A stretch of DNA of 64,000 bases from Engelhardtia mirabilis (GTDB lineage: Bacteria; Planctomycetota; UBA1135; GCA-002686595), in the NCBI RefSeq assembly GCF_007748095.1, contig NZ_CP036287.1, positions 1 to 64,000 of the forward strand, read 5' to 3'. The number at the start of each line of letters is the position of its first letter. The first letter of the stretch is position 1. The position numbers were made by a program, and so were the translations under genes. The notes beneath the pieces were generated by a model. It was not told the DNA's origin. It saw nothing but the letters and a program-made list of their open reading frames with translations, and searched no databases. Positions 44,759 to 52,382 of the stretch are shown here, piece by piece.

Positions 44759-45178
44759 TCAGCGCGGCCGATGGTCCGTTCCCTCGCCGCAAGTGATGAA
44801 GATCGCCGTGGCGGGGTCCTCGGCGCTGGCGTCGGCGGTGTGCCAAACACCTGGCGGGTTGATGGCGTACTCGCCCGGGCCGAGACGCACGGTCGCAACG
44901 CCGTCCGCCAGCTCCTGATGAAGGGTCAGGACCCCGGCCACCACGAGCACCACTTCGGTGCCCTCGGGGTGGACCTCCCAGGAGGCCCAAGGCTCGCCGA
45001 AGGTGTGCCAGGCAAGCAGGCGTCCTTCCTTGCCGTCCGCGCCGTGCCGCGCGCCGTAGGCCACGTACCAGTCCATCTCGCCCGTGAACTCCGGTTGCAC
45101 CACGGTCGTCGCGCCGAGCCCCAGGTGGGCCGGGTGCTGTGACAGCCGGAAGGGGCCGTTGCCTTTGAGGTCGCTCAT
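44759..45178 (-). CDS. Cupin-fold protein
   Basis: The 139-residue protein is a single small beta-barrel of the cupin type: WASWEVHPEGTEVVLVVAGV and LGPGEYAINPPGVWHTADAS match cupin motifs 1 and 2, with the usual His, Glu and second His for metal binding. No enzyme activity can be assigned; many such proteins are mannose-6-phosphate-isomerase-like or act as sensors. It starts at ATG 45178 and diverges from the signal peptidase gene; on its strand TAACAA lies seven bases before the ATG. Confidence 0.75.
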   Translation of the reverse strand: MSDLKGNGPFRLSQHPAHLGLGATTVVQPEFTGEMDWYVAYGARHGADGKEGRLLAWHTFGEPWASWEVHPEGTEVVLVVAGVLTLHQELADGVATVRLGPGEYAINPPGVWHTADASAEDPATAIFITCGEGTDHRPR

Positions 45179-45189
45179 GGGGCCATTGT

Positions 45190-45195
45190 TAGCCT
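45190..45195 (+). promoter_or_regulatory. Candidate -10 element (TAGCCT) for the signal peptidase gene
   Basis: TAGCCT fits the TAnnCT pattern and lies 35 bases before the TTG at 45231, in the 52-base space shared with the divergent cupin gene. Confidence 0.3.
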
Positions 45196-45230
45196 GAGCG
45201 CCCCCGGCGCCCGTCGACTTCTCTCCAGCC

Positions 45231-46499
45231 TTGAAACCGGCTCCACTCCCCGAGCACTCCGCTCCGCGGCGCCATCGCCGTTGGTGGCTCCTGGTCCCTC
45301 CCCTCTTGGCCCTGGGCCTGGTGGTGGGGGCACGCGCCTTCGTGGCGGACGTCTACACGATCGAATCGGGGTCGATGCTGCCCACCGTGCGGGTGGGCGA
45401 GCACGTGCTCGTGCGCTACTCGCTCCCGGCGCATCTGGAGCGCTTCGATCTGGTCGTGTTCCGCCCCGAGGGCGACGGCCAACCGATGGTCAAACGCGTG
45501 GCCGGACTGCCCGGCGAGACGATCCTGATCGACGCCGGCGACCTGGTCATCGACGGACGCAAGCTGGCCGGGGACGCCGCGCGTCCGGACCCCACACCTC
45601 TGTTCGACGACCGGTTCCACGACCCACGACAGTTCTTCCAGTTGGATCTCGCCCCGGCCGGTCCTTGGACGGTCGCCGGGCCCCGCGACCCCGGGGGGTC
45701 GCGCATGGACGTCGATGCCAGTGGGGTGAGGCGCGGGAGCGACGCGGGCCTGGCTTTCTTCCACAAGGATGTCCGCGACGGCTACCTGGAGGCGGACGGG
45801 ACGCGCGTGCCCGGCCTGGCGCAGGTCGGCGACGCGGTGGTCACGACCGACTTCAGCGTCCCCCGGGTGTCGCCCGAGGCCGGTGCCCTCCGCCTGCGCT
45901 GGCGACTGGTCGAGGCCGGCGACACCTTCGAGGTGGTGTTGGGCGAGGGGCGTGCCGTGTTGGTCCGCCGGCCTGGCCAGGACGCGCCGTCAGACGAGTT
46001 GGACGCGCGACCACTGGACCTCGAGGGGACCGGCGAGCACCGACTGCGCTTCGCCAACGTCGACGACCAGCTGGAGGTTTGGCTCGACGGCGAGCGGATC
46101 CTGGCCGCCGCCTACGGGGGCAACCGCCCGTTCCTCGGGGTGACTTCCGGCGGGGATCGCACCAGCGCGCCGCGGGTCGCCTTCGGGGCCGAGGGCGGGC
46201 GGGCCAGCTTCCGCAACGTCCGCATCGGCCGCGACCTGCACTTCACCGGGGCCGGGACCTACGGGGTCGAGCGGCCCCTACAGCTCGGCCTCGACGAGCT
46301 GTTCCTCCTGGGCGACAACTCCACCGACAGCGCCGACAGCCGCTACTTCGGCCCGGTGCCCCTGGAGCGGGTGATCGGGGTCCCCGTGGCCGTAACCCGG
46401 CCCTGGGCCCGCTCCCGCTGGCTCGGGAAGGGCCGCAGCGCCGCTGGCGACGGCATCGGGCGCGATCGATCGGGAATAAAGATCACTCAGGACTCTTGA
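45231..46499 (+). CDS. lepB: Signal peptidase I with large inserted sandwich domain
   Basis: Signal peptidase I cleaves signal peptides on the outer side of the inner membrane. The 422-residue protein has one membrane helix (WLLVPPLLALGLVVGARAFV), the catalytic serine in SGSMLPT (Ser48), the catalytic lysine in VKRVAGLPGE (Lys88) and the late family box LGDNSTDSADSRYFGP (Gly361-Asn363). Between the lysine box and the late box lie roughly 230 residues that normal enzymes lack. They read like a LamG/concanavalin-type sandwich: DTFEVVLGEGRAVLVRR, HRLRFANVDDQLEVWLDGER and ASFRNVRIGRDLHF. The start is TTG 45231, with no better option. A small inverted repeat (GGACTC TT GAGTCC) overlaps the stop. 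Confidence 0.85.
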   Translation: MKPAPLPEHSAPRRHRRWWLLVPPLLALGLVVGARAFVADVYTIESGSMLPTVRVGEHVLVRYSLPAHLERFDLVVFRPEGDGQPMVKRVAGLPGETILIDAGDLVIDGRKLAGDAARPDPTPLFDDRFHDPRQFFQLDLAPAGPWTVAGPRDPGGSRMDVDASGVRRGSDAGLAFFHKDVRDGYLEADGTRVPGLAQVGDAVVTTDFSVPRVSPEAGALRLRWRLVEAGDTFEVVLGEGRAVLVRRPGQDAPSDELDARPLDLEGTGEHRLRFANVDDQLEVWLDGERILAAAYGGNRPFLGVTSGGDRTSAPRVAFGAEGGRASFRNVRIGRDLHFTGAGTYGVERPLQLGLDELFLLGDNSTDSADSRYFGPVPLERVIGVPVAVTRPWARSRWLGKGRSAAGDGIGRDRSGIKITQDS

Positions 46500-46629
46500 G
46501 TCCGGTTTAGGGTAGGGCGCGCTGGCGCGGCGGTCGAACCGTCGCCCTTCGCCGTCCCCAACTACAGCGTCTCGGCGGCCGAGCCAACCGCGCCGCCGCC
46601 GGGTCGCACCGCCTGACCGGAGGAGTCCG

Positions 46630-47955
46630 ATGGCACTCTCGAACCTGATCGGCCTGGCCTTGGCCGGCCTGGCCCTCGCCCCGCCGCCCACCCAGGAGTC
46701 CGACGTCCTCACCCGGCGCCTGGACCACCACGCCGAGCTCGCCCGCAAATCGACCGGTCTACGCGGCTTGACCCTGGGGATCGAGTTCGGTGGCGACGTC
46801 GTCGGCACCTGGGGCTACGGCCTCGCCGCCGCGCCCGACGCGCGAGCCTTGCCCGCCGGCGGAGCCTTCGACCTGTTGACGATCGCCGCCGCCCTCGCCG
46901 CGGCCCACGATGAAGAGCTGGAGCTCGACGCGGGCCTGGATGGACTAGTGCCCGAGCTCGGCGAGTTGGCCACGGGGCGCACGGTCCTGCAGCTCTTGCA
47001 GCACAGCACAGGCCTGCCGGACTACGGCGACCTCATCGACGGGGAGCCCGGCGAGGTGGCGGCCATGGTCGCCGCCCTGGCCGACCAGGCGGCGGTCTCC
47101 GATCCCGGGCACTGCTTCGGTTGGACGCCGAGCGACACCCTGGTCCTGGGTCTGCTGCTCGAGCGCAGCAGCGAGCAGGGTCTGCGCCAGGTGCTGCTCG
47201 AGTCGGTGTTCGCACCCCTCGACTTGCGCGGGACCTGGCCCGACGAAGCTCGGCAGAGGGGCGACGGCTGGATCACCACGGGCATCGACAGCGGCGCCAC
47301 CAGCAGTGCCGACGCACGCGCCGCCGATCCTTGGAACGCCGCGGACCTGCGGTTGGACCCCGAACAACTCTTGACCCTCTGGGCCGGCTTCCGCGACGGC
47401 GACCTGTTCGGCCCGGGCCTCGCGCGGCGCGCCTTCACGAGCTTCGAGGAGGGTCACGGCCGCGGCGGCGACCACGGCTTGGCCGTGCACCGCGCGAGTC
47501 TCGGCGAGCTCGAGGGTTGGATCGCCGGCGGTCGGCTCGGCGACGACCACGTCAGCTTCGCCTGGTATCCCGAGATCGAGCTGTCGATCGTCGCCAGCGC
47601 CAACGGCGCTGACGCCGACCTCCCGGCCCTGGTGCGCGCCGCCGCCCGCGCCGTGCTCGACCTGCCCGAGCCCGCCACGATCGACCTGCCCCTCGACGCC
47701 GAGCGCGCGACCGCGTACGTGGGCGGCTACAGCATCGGCTGCAACAACGTTCTGATCTCCATGGGCGACGACGGGCACCTGTCGATGACCCGCGAGACCG
47801 AGAGCGTCGCACTGGCCTACCAGGGCGGAAACGTCTTCAGCGCCCTGGACGACCCCGACCTGAGGCTCAGGTTCGACGCCCCGGTCGAGGGCAACTCCCC
47901 GGGCTTCGTGCTCGACGACCACGGCTCTCAAGTGGTCGCGACGCGCTTTGACTGA
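46630..47955 (+). CDS. Beta-lactamase-fold protein, apparently catalytically inactive
   Basis: The 441-residue protein has a signal peptide-like start and aligns by eye with class C beta-lactamase/esterase-like serine hydrolases: LLQHSTGLPDYGD is the conserved LLxHxSGLPDY block, and the flow from FDLLTIAAALAAAH onward follows the family. The catalytic SxxK appears replaced (FDLL-TIAA), and the usual YxN is replaced by a Trp-Thr-Pro-Ser stretch (CFGWTPSDTLVLGLLLE). It is therefore likely a binding or structural protein, not a beta-lactamase. GGAGGAG shortly before ATG 46630 gives a clear start. A C-terminal extra domain (YVGGYSIGCNNVLISMGDDG) resembles the lipocalin-like tail of some family members. 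Confidence 0.7.
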   Translation: MALSNLIGLALAGLALAPPPTQESDVLTRRLDHHAELARKSTGLRGLTLGIEFGGDVVGTWGYGLAAAPDARALPAGGAFDLLTIAAALAAAHDEELELDAGLDGLVPELGELATGRTVLQLLQHSTGLPDYGDLIDGEPGEVAAMVAALADQAAVSDPGHCFGWTPSDTLVLGLLLERSSEQGLRQVLLESVFAPLDLRGTWPDEARQRGDGWITTGIDSGATSSADARAADPWNAADLRLDPEQLLTLWAGFRDGDLFGPGLARRAFTSFEEGHGRGGDHGLAVHRASLGELEGWIAGGRLGDDHVSFAWYPEIELSIVASANGADADLPALVRAAARAVLDLPEPATIDLPLDAERATAYVGGYSIGCNNVLISMGDDGHLSMTRETESVALAYQGGNVFSALDDPDLRLRFDAPVEGNSPGFVLDDHGSQVVATRFD

Positions 47956-47974
47956 CCGTCCGCCTTCAACTGCC

Positions 47975-48652
47975 ATGAACACGAATCCACTGGTTCAGGC
48001 GGACCGCCGCCTGTCCGACCTGGCCCTCGCCCTGCCCGGCGCGGCACGGGTCTTTCACCGTCACGGCCTCGATTTCTGCTGCGGCGGTCGCGCGACCCTC
48101 TCGGAGGCCTGCGCGGACCAGGACCTGGACCTCGAGCAAGTCCTGCGCGAGTTGTCGGTCGAACCATCCGCCGGTGAGCCCGCCGCCCGCTGGGTCGAGG
48201 CGCCCCTGGCCGAACTGGTCGAGCACGTCCTCGAGCGGTACCACGCCGGTCACCGCGAAGAGCTGCCGCGGTTGGTCGCCATGGCCGAGAAGGTCGAGCG
48301 GGTCCACGCGGACAAGTCCTCCTGCCCCCACGGCCTGGCCGCACACCTCCAACTGATCGCCGACTCGATGGAGGAGCACATGCAGAAGGAGGAGCAGGTG
48401 CTCTTCCCCATGTTGCTCGCCGGTCGCGGGCGCATGGCGGCCATGCCGATCACGTGCATGCGCGAGGAACACGACGACCACGGACGCAACTTCGTGAAGC
48501 TGCGCGCCTTGGCCCAGGACTACGCGGCCCCGGCCGAGGCCTGCGCGACCTGGCGCGCCCTCTACCAGGGCATCGAGCAGTTCGTGATCGACGGCATGGA
48601 GCACGTGGCCCTGGAGAACAACGTGCTGTTCCAGCGCGCTCTCTCCGGTTGA
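47975..48652 (+). CDS. Iron-sulfur cluster repair di-iron protein (RIC / YtfE family)
   Basis: RIC proteins mend iron-sulfur clusters damaged by nitric oxide or peroxide. The roughly 225-residue protein has the short N-terminal ScdA domain with its paired cysteines (VFHRHGLDFCCGG, Cys35-Cys36) and a hemerythrin-like domain with spaced His/Glu ligands (HVLERYHAGHREELPRL, SMEEHMQKEEQVLFPML, REEHDDHGRNF, MEHVALENNVLFQRAL). Length matches E. coli YtfE (220). The ATG at 47975 is preferred to an in-frame TTG at 47948 that would overlap the preceding gene. Confidence 0.9.
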   Translation: MNTNPLVQADRRLSDLALALPGAARVFHRHGLDFCCGGRATLSEACADQDLDLEQVLRELSVEPSAGEPAARWVEAPLAELVEHVLERYHAGHREELPRLVAMAEKVERVHADKSSCPHGLAAHLQLIADSMEEHMQKEEQVLFPMLLAGRGRMAAMPITCMREEHDDHGRNFVKLRALAQDYAAPAEACATWRALYQGIEQFVIDGMEHVALENNVLFQRALSG

Positions 48653-48681
48653 CGCGTTCGATCACGGCGCGCCAATGGGAG

Positions 48682-48720
48682 CGCCCACGGGACCCGGCGG
48701 TCGGCCGAGTCCCGTGGGCG
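48682..48720. terminator. Bidirectional terminator after the RIC gene
   Basis: A perfect 12-bp stem (CGCCCACGGGAC at 48682-48693 with GTCCCGTGGGCG at 48709-48720) lies between two converging genes; on the plus strand it is followed by TTT. Confidence 0.7.
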
Positions 48721-48743
48721 TTTCGCAGTGCGGACGGGTCCGA

Positions 48744-49211
48744 CTACCGGCGGGCTTCGGCGACGATCGCCGCGTACTTGTCGGGGTCGGCCTTGACCGC
48801 GTTCGCACAGCCGGCGCAGCACAGGCGCACGAGGGTGTCGCCGGCCAGCACGTCGACCGGCTCGCCCATGGAGCCCAGCTCGGTCCCGGCCACCGCGCAG
48901 GTGGTCAGGGGGTAGTCGTCGACCTGGACTTCGATCAGCGACTGCTCGATCAGCGGGCCCCAGGTCGCGGGATCGGCCGCGGCCATCGAGGCGCAGCTCG
49001 CGCAGCAGAAGCGGGTCTCGTGGCCGGCGACGTTGGCGGTGGAGTAGCCCTCGGCGGGCAGGGGCTCGCCGCTGACGGGGCAGGCGGTCAGGACGTAGCT
49101 GTCGGCGGCGCTGGCCGCGAGGGCAGCGGAATCCTGGGCGTCGTGGTGGTCGTTGGTCGAAGCGCAGGCGGCCAGCAGCAGGGCGGCGGCCGCGAGGAGC
49201 AGTCGCGTCAT
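48744..49211 (-). CDS. Lipoprotein with duplicated cysteine motif
   Basis: The 155-residue protein starts with a lipoprotein signal (MTRLLLAAAALLLAACAS, Cys16). The mature part is a tandem repeat of about 55 residues, each opening with a Cys-Pro/Ala-Val-xx-Gly motif (CPVSGEPL, CAVAGTEL) and closing with a Cys-Cys-x-x-Cys motif (RFCCASC, RLCCAGC) followed by a helix (MAAADPATWG, AVKADPDKYA). The pattern resembles YHS/TRASH-type metal-binding modules. I infer periplasmic metal or redox binding; the ligand is unknown. It faces the RIC gene, and a sigma factor gene lies divergently upstream. Confidence 0.7.
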   Translation of the reverse strand: MTRLLLAAAALLLAACASTNDHHDAQDSAALAASAADSYVLTACPVSGEPLPAEGYSTANVAGHETRFCCASCASMAAADPATWGPLIEQSLIEVQVDDYPLTTCAVAGTELGSMGEPVDVLAGDTLVRLCCAGCANAVKADPDKYAAIVAEARR

Positions 49212-49446
49212 GGGTCGATCTCCGGGTCCGGCGAGGTTGTGGAACGCGACCGGGCGCCCGGGGCCCGCCGGAGGGCCGCCGGGGCCTGAGGGGAGGCCGC
49301 GCGAGGGTCGAGGGGCCTCAGGCTTCGCCCGTTGCCTCGTCGATGGGGTCACCATAGCGCTCGGCCGCCCCCATTTGGCCCCCGCGAACCGCCCCGTGGA
49401 GTTCATGGGAACCTGTCGGGGAGCGACCGGTTGAGACGACCACCGC

Positions 49447-50046
49447 ATGACGGGATCAGACACGGATCAGGGCGCGGCCTGGATGGCAGCTTGGCAGGCG
49501 GGCGACGAGTCCGCCTTCGAGGCGCTCGTTCGGGCCCACGCCGACCGCGTCCACGCCCTCCTGACCCGCTTCCTGGGCCCGGTTCCCCAGCGCGAGGACC
49601 TGGTCCAAGAGGTCTTCCTGCGGGTCGTCCGTGCCCGCGAGACCTACGTCCCGACCGCCCGCTTCACCACCTGGCTGTACCGCATCGTGTTCAACCTGGC
49701 CGCCAACGAACGGGAGAAGCTGCGCCTGCGCCGCACCCTCTCCCTCGACGCTTCCGCGCCCGGGGATCCCGACTCGCGGGGCTTCGACCCGGCTGACGAG
49801 GACGGCCCCGATCCCGAGGCCGACCTGGCCCGCCTCGACGTGGTCGAGGCCGTGCGCGCGGCGATCGAGTCCCTGCCGGAGCGCCAACGCATGGCGCTGG
49901 TGCTGGCCAAGTACGAGGGGCTCTCCTTCCTGGAGATCGGCGAGGTGCTCGGGGTCAGCGAGAAGGCCGTCAAGTCCACGGTGCACCGCGCGCGCGAGAC
50001 CCTGCGCGAGCGCCTGGCGCCGTTCGTCCGGGAGGAAGTCGCATGA
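49447..50046 (+). CDS. ECF-type (RpoE-like) sigma factor
   Basis: This 199-residue sigma factor has region 2 (FEALVRAHADRVHALLTRFL, EDLVQEVFLRVVRARETY, TWLYRIVFNLAANERE) and region 4 (AIESLPERQRMALVLAKYEG, then helix-turn-helix FLEIGEVLGVSEKAVKSTVH). An acidic linker of about 40 residues joins them. It is the first gene of a three-gene unit; the next gene starts inside its stop codon as ATGA. The 235 bases upstream are shared with the divergent lipoprotein gene. Confidence 0.93.
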   Translation: MTGSDTDQGAAWMAAWQAGDESAFEALVRAHADRVHALLTRFLGPVPQREDLVQEVFLRVVRARETYVPTARFTTWLYRIVFNLAANEREKLRLRRTLSLDASAPGDPDSRGFDPADEDGPDPEADLARLDVVEAVRAAIESLPERQRMALVLAKYEGLSFLEIGEVLGVSEKAVKSTVHRARETLRERLAPFVREEVA

Positions 50047-50774
50047 ACGAGCGGCACGATCGAGAACATCGGCGCGAGCTGGATCGCGTCGACGAGCTGT
50101 TGGACCTGGTGCCCGCGCCGGAGACGCCGCAGGGCTTGGTCGAGGGTGTGTTGGCCTCGTCCCGCGCCGAGCAAGAGCGCCGCGAGCGCGAGTTCCAGCG
50201 GCTCGACGCGCTGCTCGACCGGATGCCGGCGCCCGAGCGTGTGGTCGGTCTCGCCCAGCGCGTGATCGCGGCCACGGCCGCAGAGCGCGGGTGGATCGCC
50301 GGAGCGGTGGGTGGGCCGGATTCAGAGCAGAGCGGCGGAGAGGTCTTCGACAGGGCGTCAGGACGTACCTCCGCTGGATCGTCCGTCGGTCGCAGTTGGG
50401 TCCTGGCTGGCCTTCTGTCCGCGGCCGCGGCGGTGTTGCTTTCGGTGGCCCAGGGCCTGTTCGGCGGTTCACCCGGGGATTCGGGCACGGAGTTCGTGGC
50501 GAGCAACGACGCCGAGCTCGTCCCGATCCACAGAACCGATGTGGGGGCCGACAACGATGCCGGACAGGTGACGAGCCCCGGGTCCTTGCCGGACGACTCG
50601 ACCCGTGTCGAGCAGGCCGACACGACAGCTGCCGCTGACGCGGAGCTGCTGGCGGACCTGGCCGTGTTGGAGGAGTGGGAGCTCCTGATGGACGAGGACC
50701 TCGAGGTCCTGCTCGCAGAGCTCGAAGAGGTCGACGAATGGCTCCTGCAACTGCCCGAGGACGAGAACGGATGA
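50043..50774 (+). CDS. Putative transmembrane anti-sigma factor
   Basis: The 243-residue protein has a cytoplasmic N-terminus of about 115 residues, one membrane helix (WVLAGLLSAAAAVLLSVAQG, about 120-139) and an acidic outer tail. The N-terminal part contains a tandem helical repeat: LDRVDELLDLVPAPETPQGL and LDALLDRMPAPERVVGLAQR. The His-xxx-Cys-xx-Cys zinc motif of many anti-sigma factors is absent. The role is inferred from topology and from the 4-base overlap with the sigma gene; it has a matching 4-base overlap with the next gene. Confidence 0.7.
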   Translation: MNERHDREHRRELDRVDELLDLVPAPETPQGLVEGVLASSRAEQERREREFQRLDALLDRMPAPERVVGLAQRVIAATAAERGWIAGAVGGPDSEQSGGEVFDRASGRTSAGSSVGRSWVLAGLLSAAAAVLLSVAQGLFGGSPGDSGTEFVASNDAELVPIHRTDVGADNDAGQVTSPGSLPDDSTRVEQADTTAAADAELLADLAVLEEWELLMDEDLEVLLAELEEVDEWLLQLPEDENG

Positions 50775-52111
50775 GAGCTTCTGCGAGCATCGCGACCCCG
50801 CGTTGGGCCGCTGCAATCGCCTTCGCGGTGGCCTTGGTCGGGCCCGGTTGGACGGCTCCGGCCGTGGGCCAGGAGTCGAACCGTAAGGGGCCCGAGTGTG
50901 GACCCGACGAGGACGCGGCGAGCCGTTGGGACCGCATGGATCCCGAGCGGCGCGCCGAGATGAAGCGACGCTTCGAGCAGTTCCGATCCCTCGACGACGA
51001 CCAGCGCCAGGCCCTGCGCGACCGCACGCGACAGCTGCGCTCGGAACGGGACCGGCTGCGCGACGGCCTCTCGGAGGAGGAGCGCGCCAAGCTCGACGGG
51101 CTCGGTCCCCAGGAGCGCGACGAGCTGCTGCGCCACCACCAGGAAGCCGTCGCCCGCGCCCGCGGCGAGCGCCTGCTCGGACTCCTGCCCCCGCCGGTGA
51201 TCGAGGAGCTGGAGGGCGTCCATCCGGCCGACCGCCCCGGCGTGCTGCACCATTGGCGCGACGACTTCCACGACCGCAACCTGGGTCGCGCCCTGGAGCG
51301 CGCGGGGCGGGACCTGGGGCTCGACCCGGCGGCGATCGGGGCGGTGCGCCTGGCGCCCCCGGAGATCCAGGCCCAGACCCTGCGCGAATGGTCGAGCCGC
51401 CTCGGCGGCGAACGTCCTCCCTGGGCCGGCGCCGGACCGCCCCTGCCCGCCGGTCCCCTCGGGCAGCACCCCGAGCTGTTGCGCGAGCTGCAGGACCTCG
51501 CGCGCCCGACCCTCGAGGACGGGTTGGCGGTGGGCGGTCTCCAGCGGCGCGAGCGCATGGAGGTCCTCGATGGGCGGATCAAGGCGCGGTTGCTCCAGCA
51601 CGTGATCGAATCGGGGTACCTGGCTCCGGCCGAACTCGAGGCCCTGCGGGCGGCGGATGCCCACGAGCTGCTCCAGAGTCTGCGCGGCGGCCGCCGCAGC
51701 TTCGACCGCCACGGTTGGGGTAGCGGCGGCGGTGATCCGAGTGGTGGTGACCCCGGCGGAAGGTGGAAGAGCGGCGATCCGGACGGCCGTTGGCGACCGG
51801 GGGGCGACGGCCCGCGCGGGCCGGAAGGCCCCGGCCGCTGGTCGAAGGACTGGCACAAGGACTCGAAGGACTGGGACAAGGGCAGGGACGATGCCGACCG
51901 CGACGGCCGTCCGAAGTGGCTCCAGGACGCCGATCGCTGGCGGCAGCGCAGGGAGGGCGTTGCGCCCCCGCTCGACCGGCCGGCCGGCGAGCGGCCCGCC
52001 GAGGGGGACCGGCGCGGACCCGATGCCGAGGGCCAGCGCCCGACTGGCGGACCGGGCACGCCGGGAGGCGAGCCCGGGCGCCCCGATCGCGGATCTCGCC
52101 AGACCCCATGA
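50771..52111 (+). CDS. Secreted Arg/Asp-rich protein (DUF3106-like start)
   Basis: The 446-residue protein has a signal peptide (WAAAIAFAVALVGPGWTAPAVG), a charged helical part with DUF3106-like wording (FEQFRSLDDDQRQALRDRTR; FRSLDDDQRQ), a helical middle to about residue 300, and a disordered Gly/Pro/Asp/Arg-rich tail with Trp-Lys repeats (KDWHKDSKDWDKGRDDADRD). It resembles periplasmic sensors of the CpxP/RseB-less type that accompany sigma/anti-sigma pairs, but this is inference. ATG 50771 overlaps the preceding stop, so the three genes form one operon. Confidence 0.65.
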   Translation: MRASASIATPRWAAAIAFAVALVGPGWTAPAVGQESNRKGPECGPDEDAASRWDRMDPERRAEMKRRFEQFRSLDDDQRQALRDRTRQLRSERDRLRDGLSEEERAKLDGLGPQERDELLRHHQEAVARARGERLLGLLPPPVIEELEGVHPADRPGVLHHWRDDFHDRNLGRALERAGRDLGLDPAAIGAVRLAPPEIQAQTLREWSSRLGGERPPWAGAGPPLPAGPLGQHPELLRELQDLARPTLEDGLAVGGLQRRERMEVLDGRIKARLLQHVIESGYLAPAELEALRAADAHELLQSLRGGRRSFDRHGWGSGGGDPSGGDPGGRWKSGDPDGRWRPGGDGPRGPEGPGRWSKDWHKDSKDWDKGRDDADRDGRPKWLQDADRWRQRREGVAPPLDRPAGERPAEGDRRGPDAEGQRPTGGPGTPGGEPGRPDRGSRQTP

Positions 52112-52366
52112 CGGTCGACCGGCTCGAAATCACGGGACTGGGCGTTCGGGAACCGCACTCGCCGCGGCTGCTGGGGTTGGCCGCGCGAAGGTCACCGATC
52201 ACCGGTTCCCCCTCACCGCGACCAACCTTCTCCTGGGTGTCACGGTCGACAGCCGCTCCTACTTCGGGGCGGCTGTCGCCACAATTGGGCGTTCCAATCG
52301 AGCGCAGCCGGGCCAACCCGCGCCCACGAGCGCAGCTCGGCCCGGGCGCTTTGGCCCCGCGGCCCT

Positions 52367-52372
52367 TACGCT
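52367..52372 (+). promoter_or_regulatory. Candidate -10 element (TACGCT) ten bases before the mnmH start
   Basis: TACGCT followed by CTGCGG ends ten bases before the GTG at 52383; the trxA promoter candidate has the closely similar TAGACTCTGCGG. A start about seven bases downstream would leave nearly no leader. Confidence 0.4.
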
Positions 52373-52382
52373 CTGCGGTCCC

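Noticed and set aside
46630..47955. Antibiotic-resistance beta-lactamase
   Set aside because: The catalytic Ser-x-x-Lys and Tyr-x-Asn are not conserved, so resistance activity is not supported.
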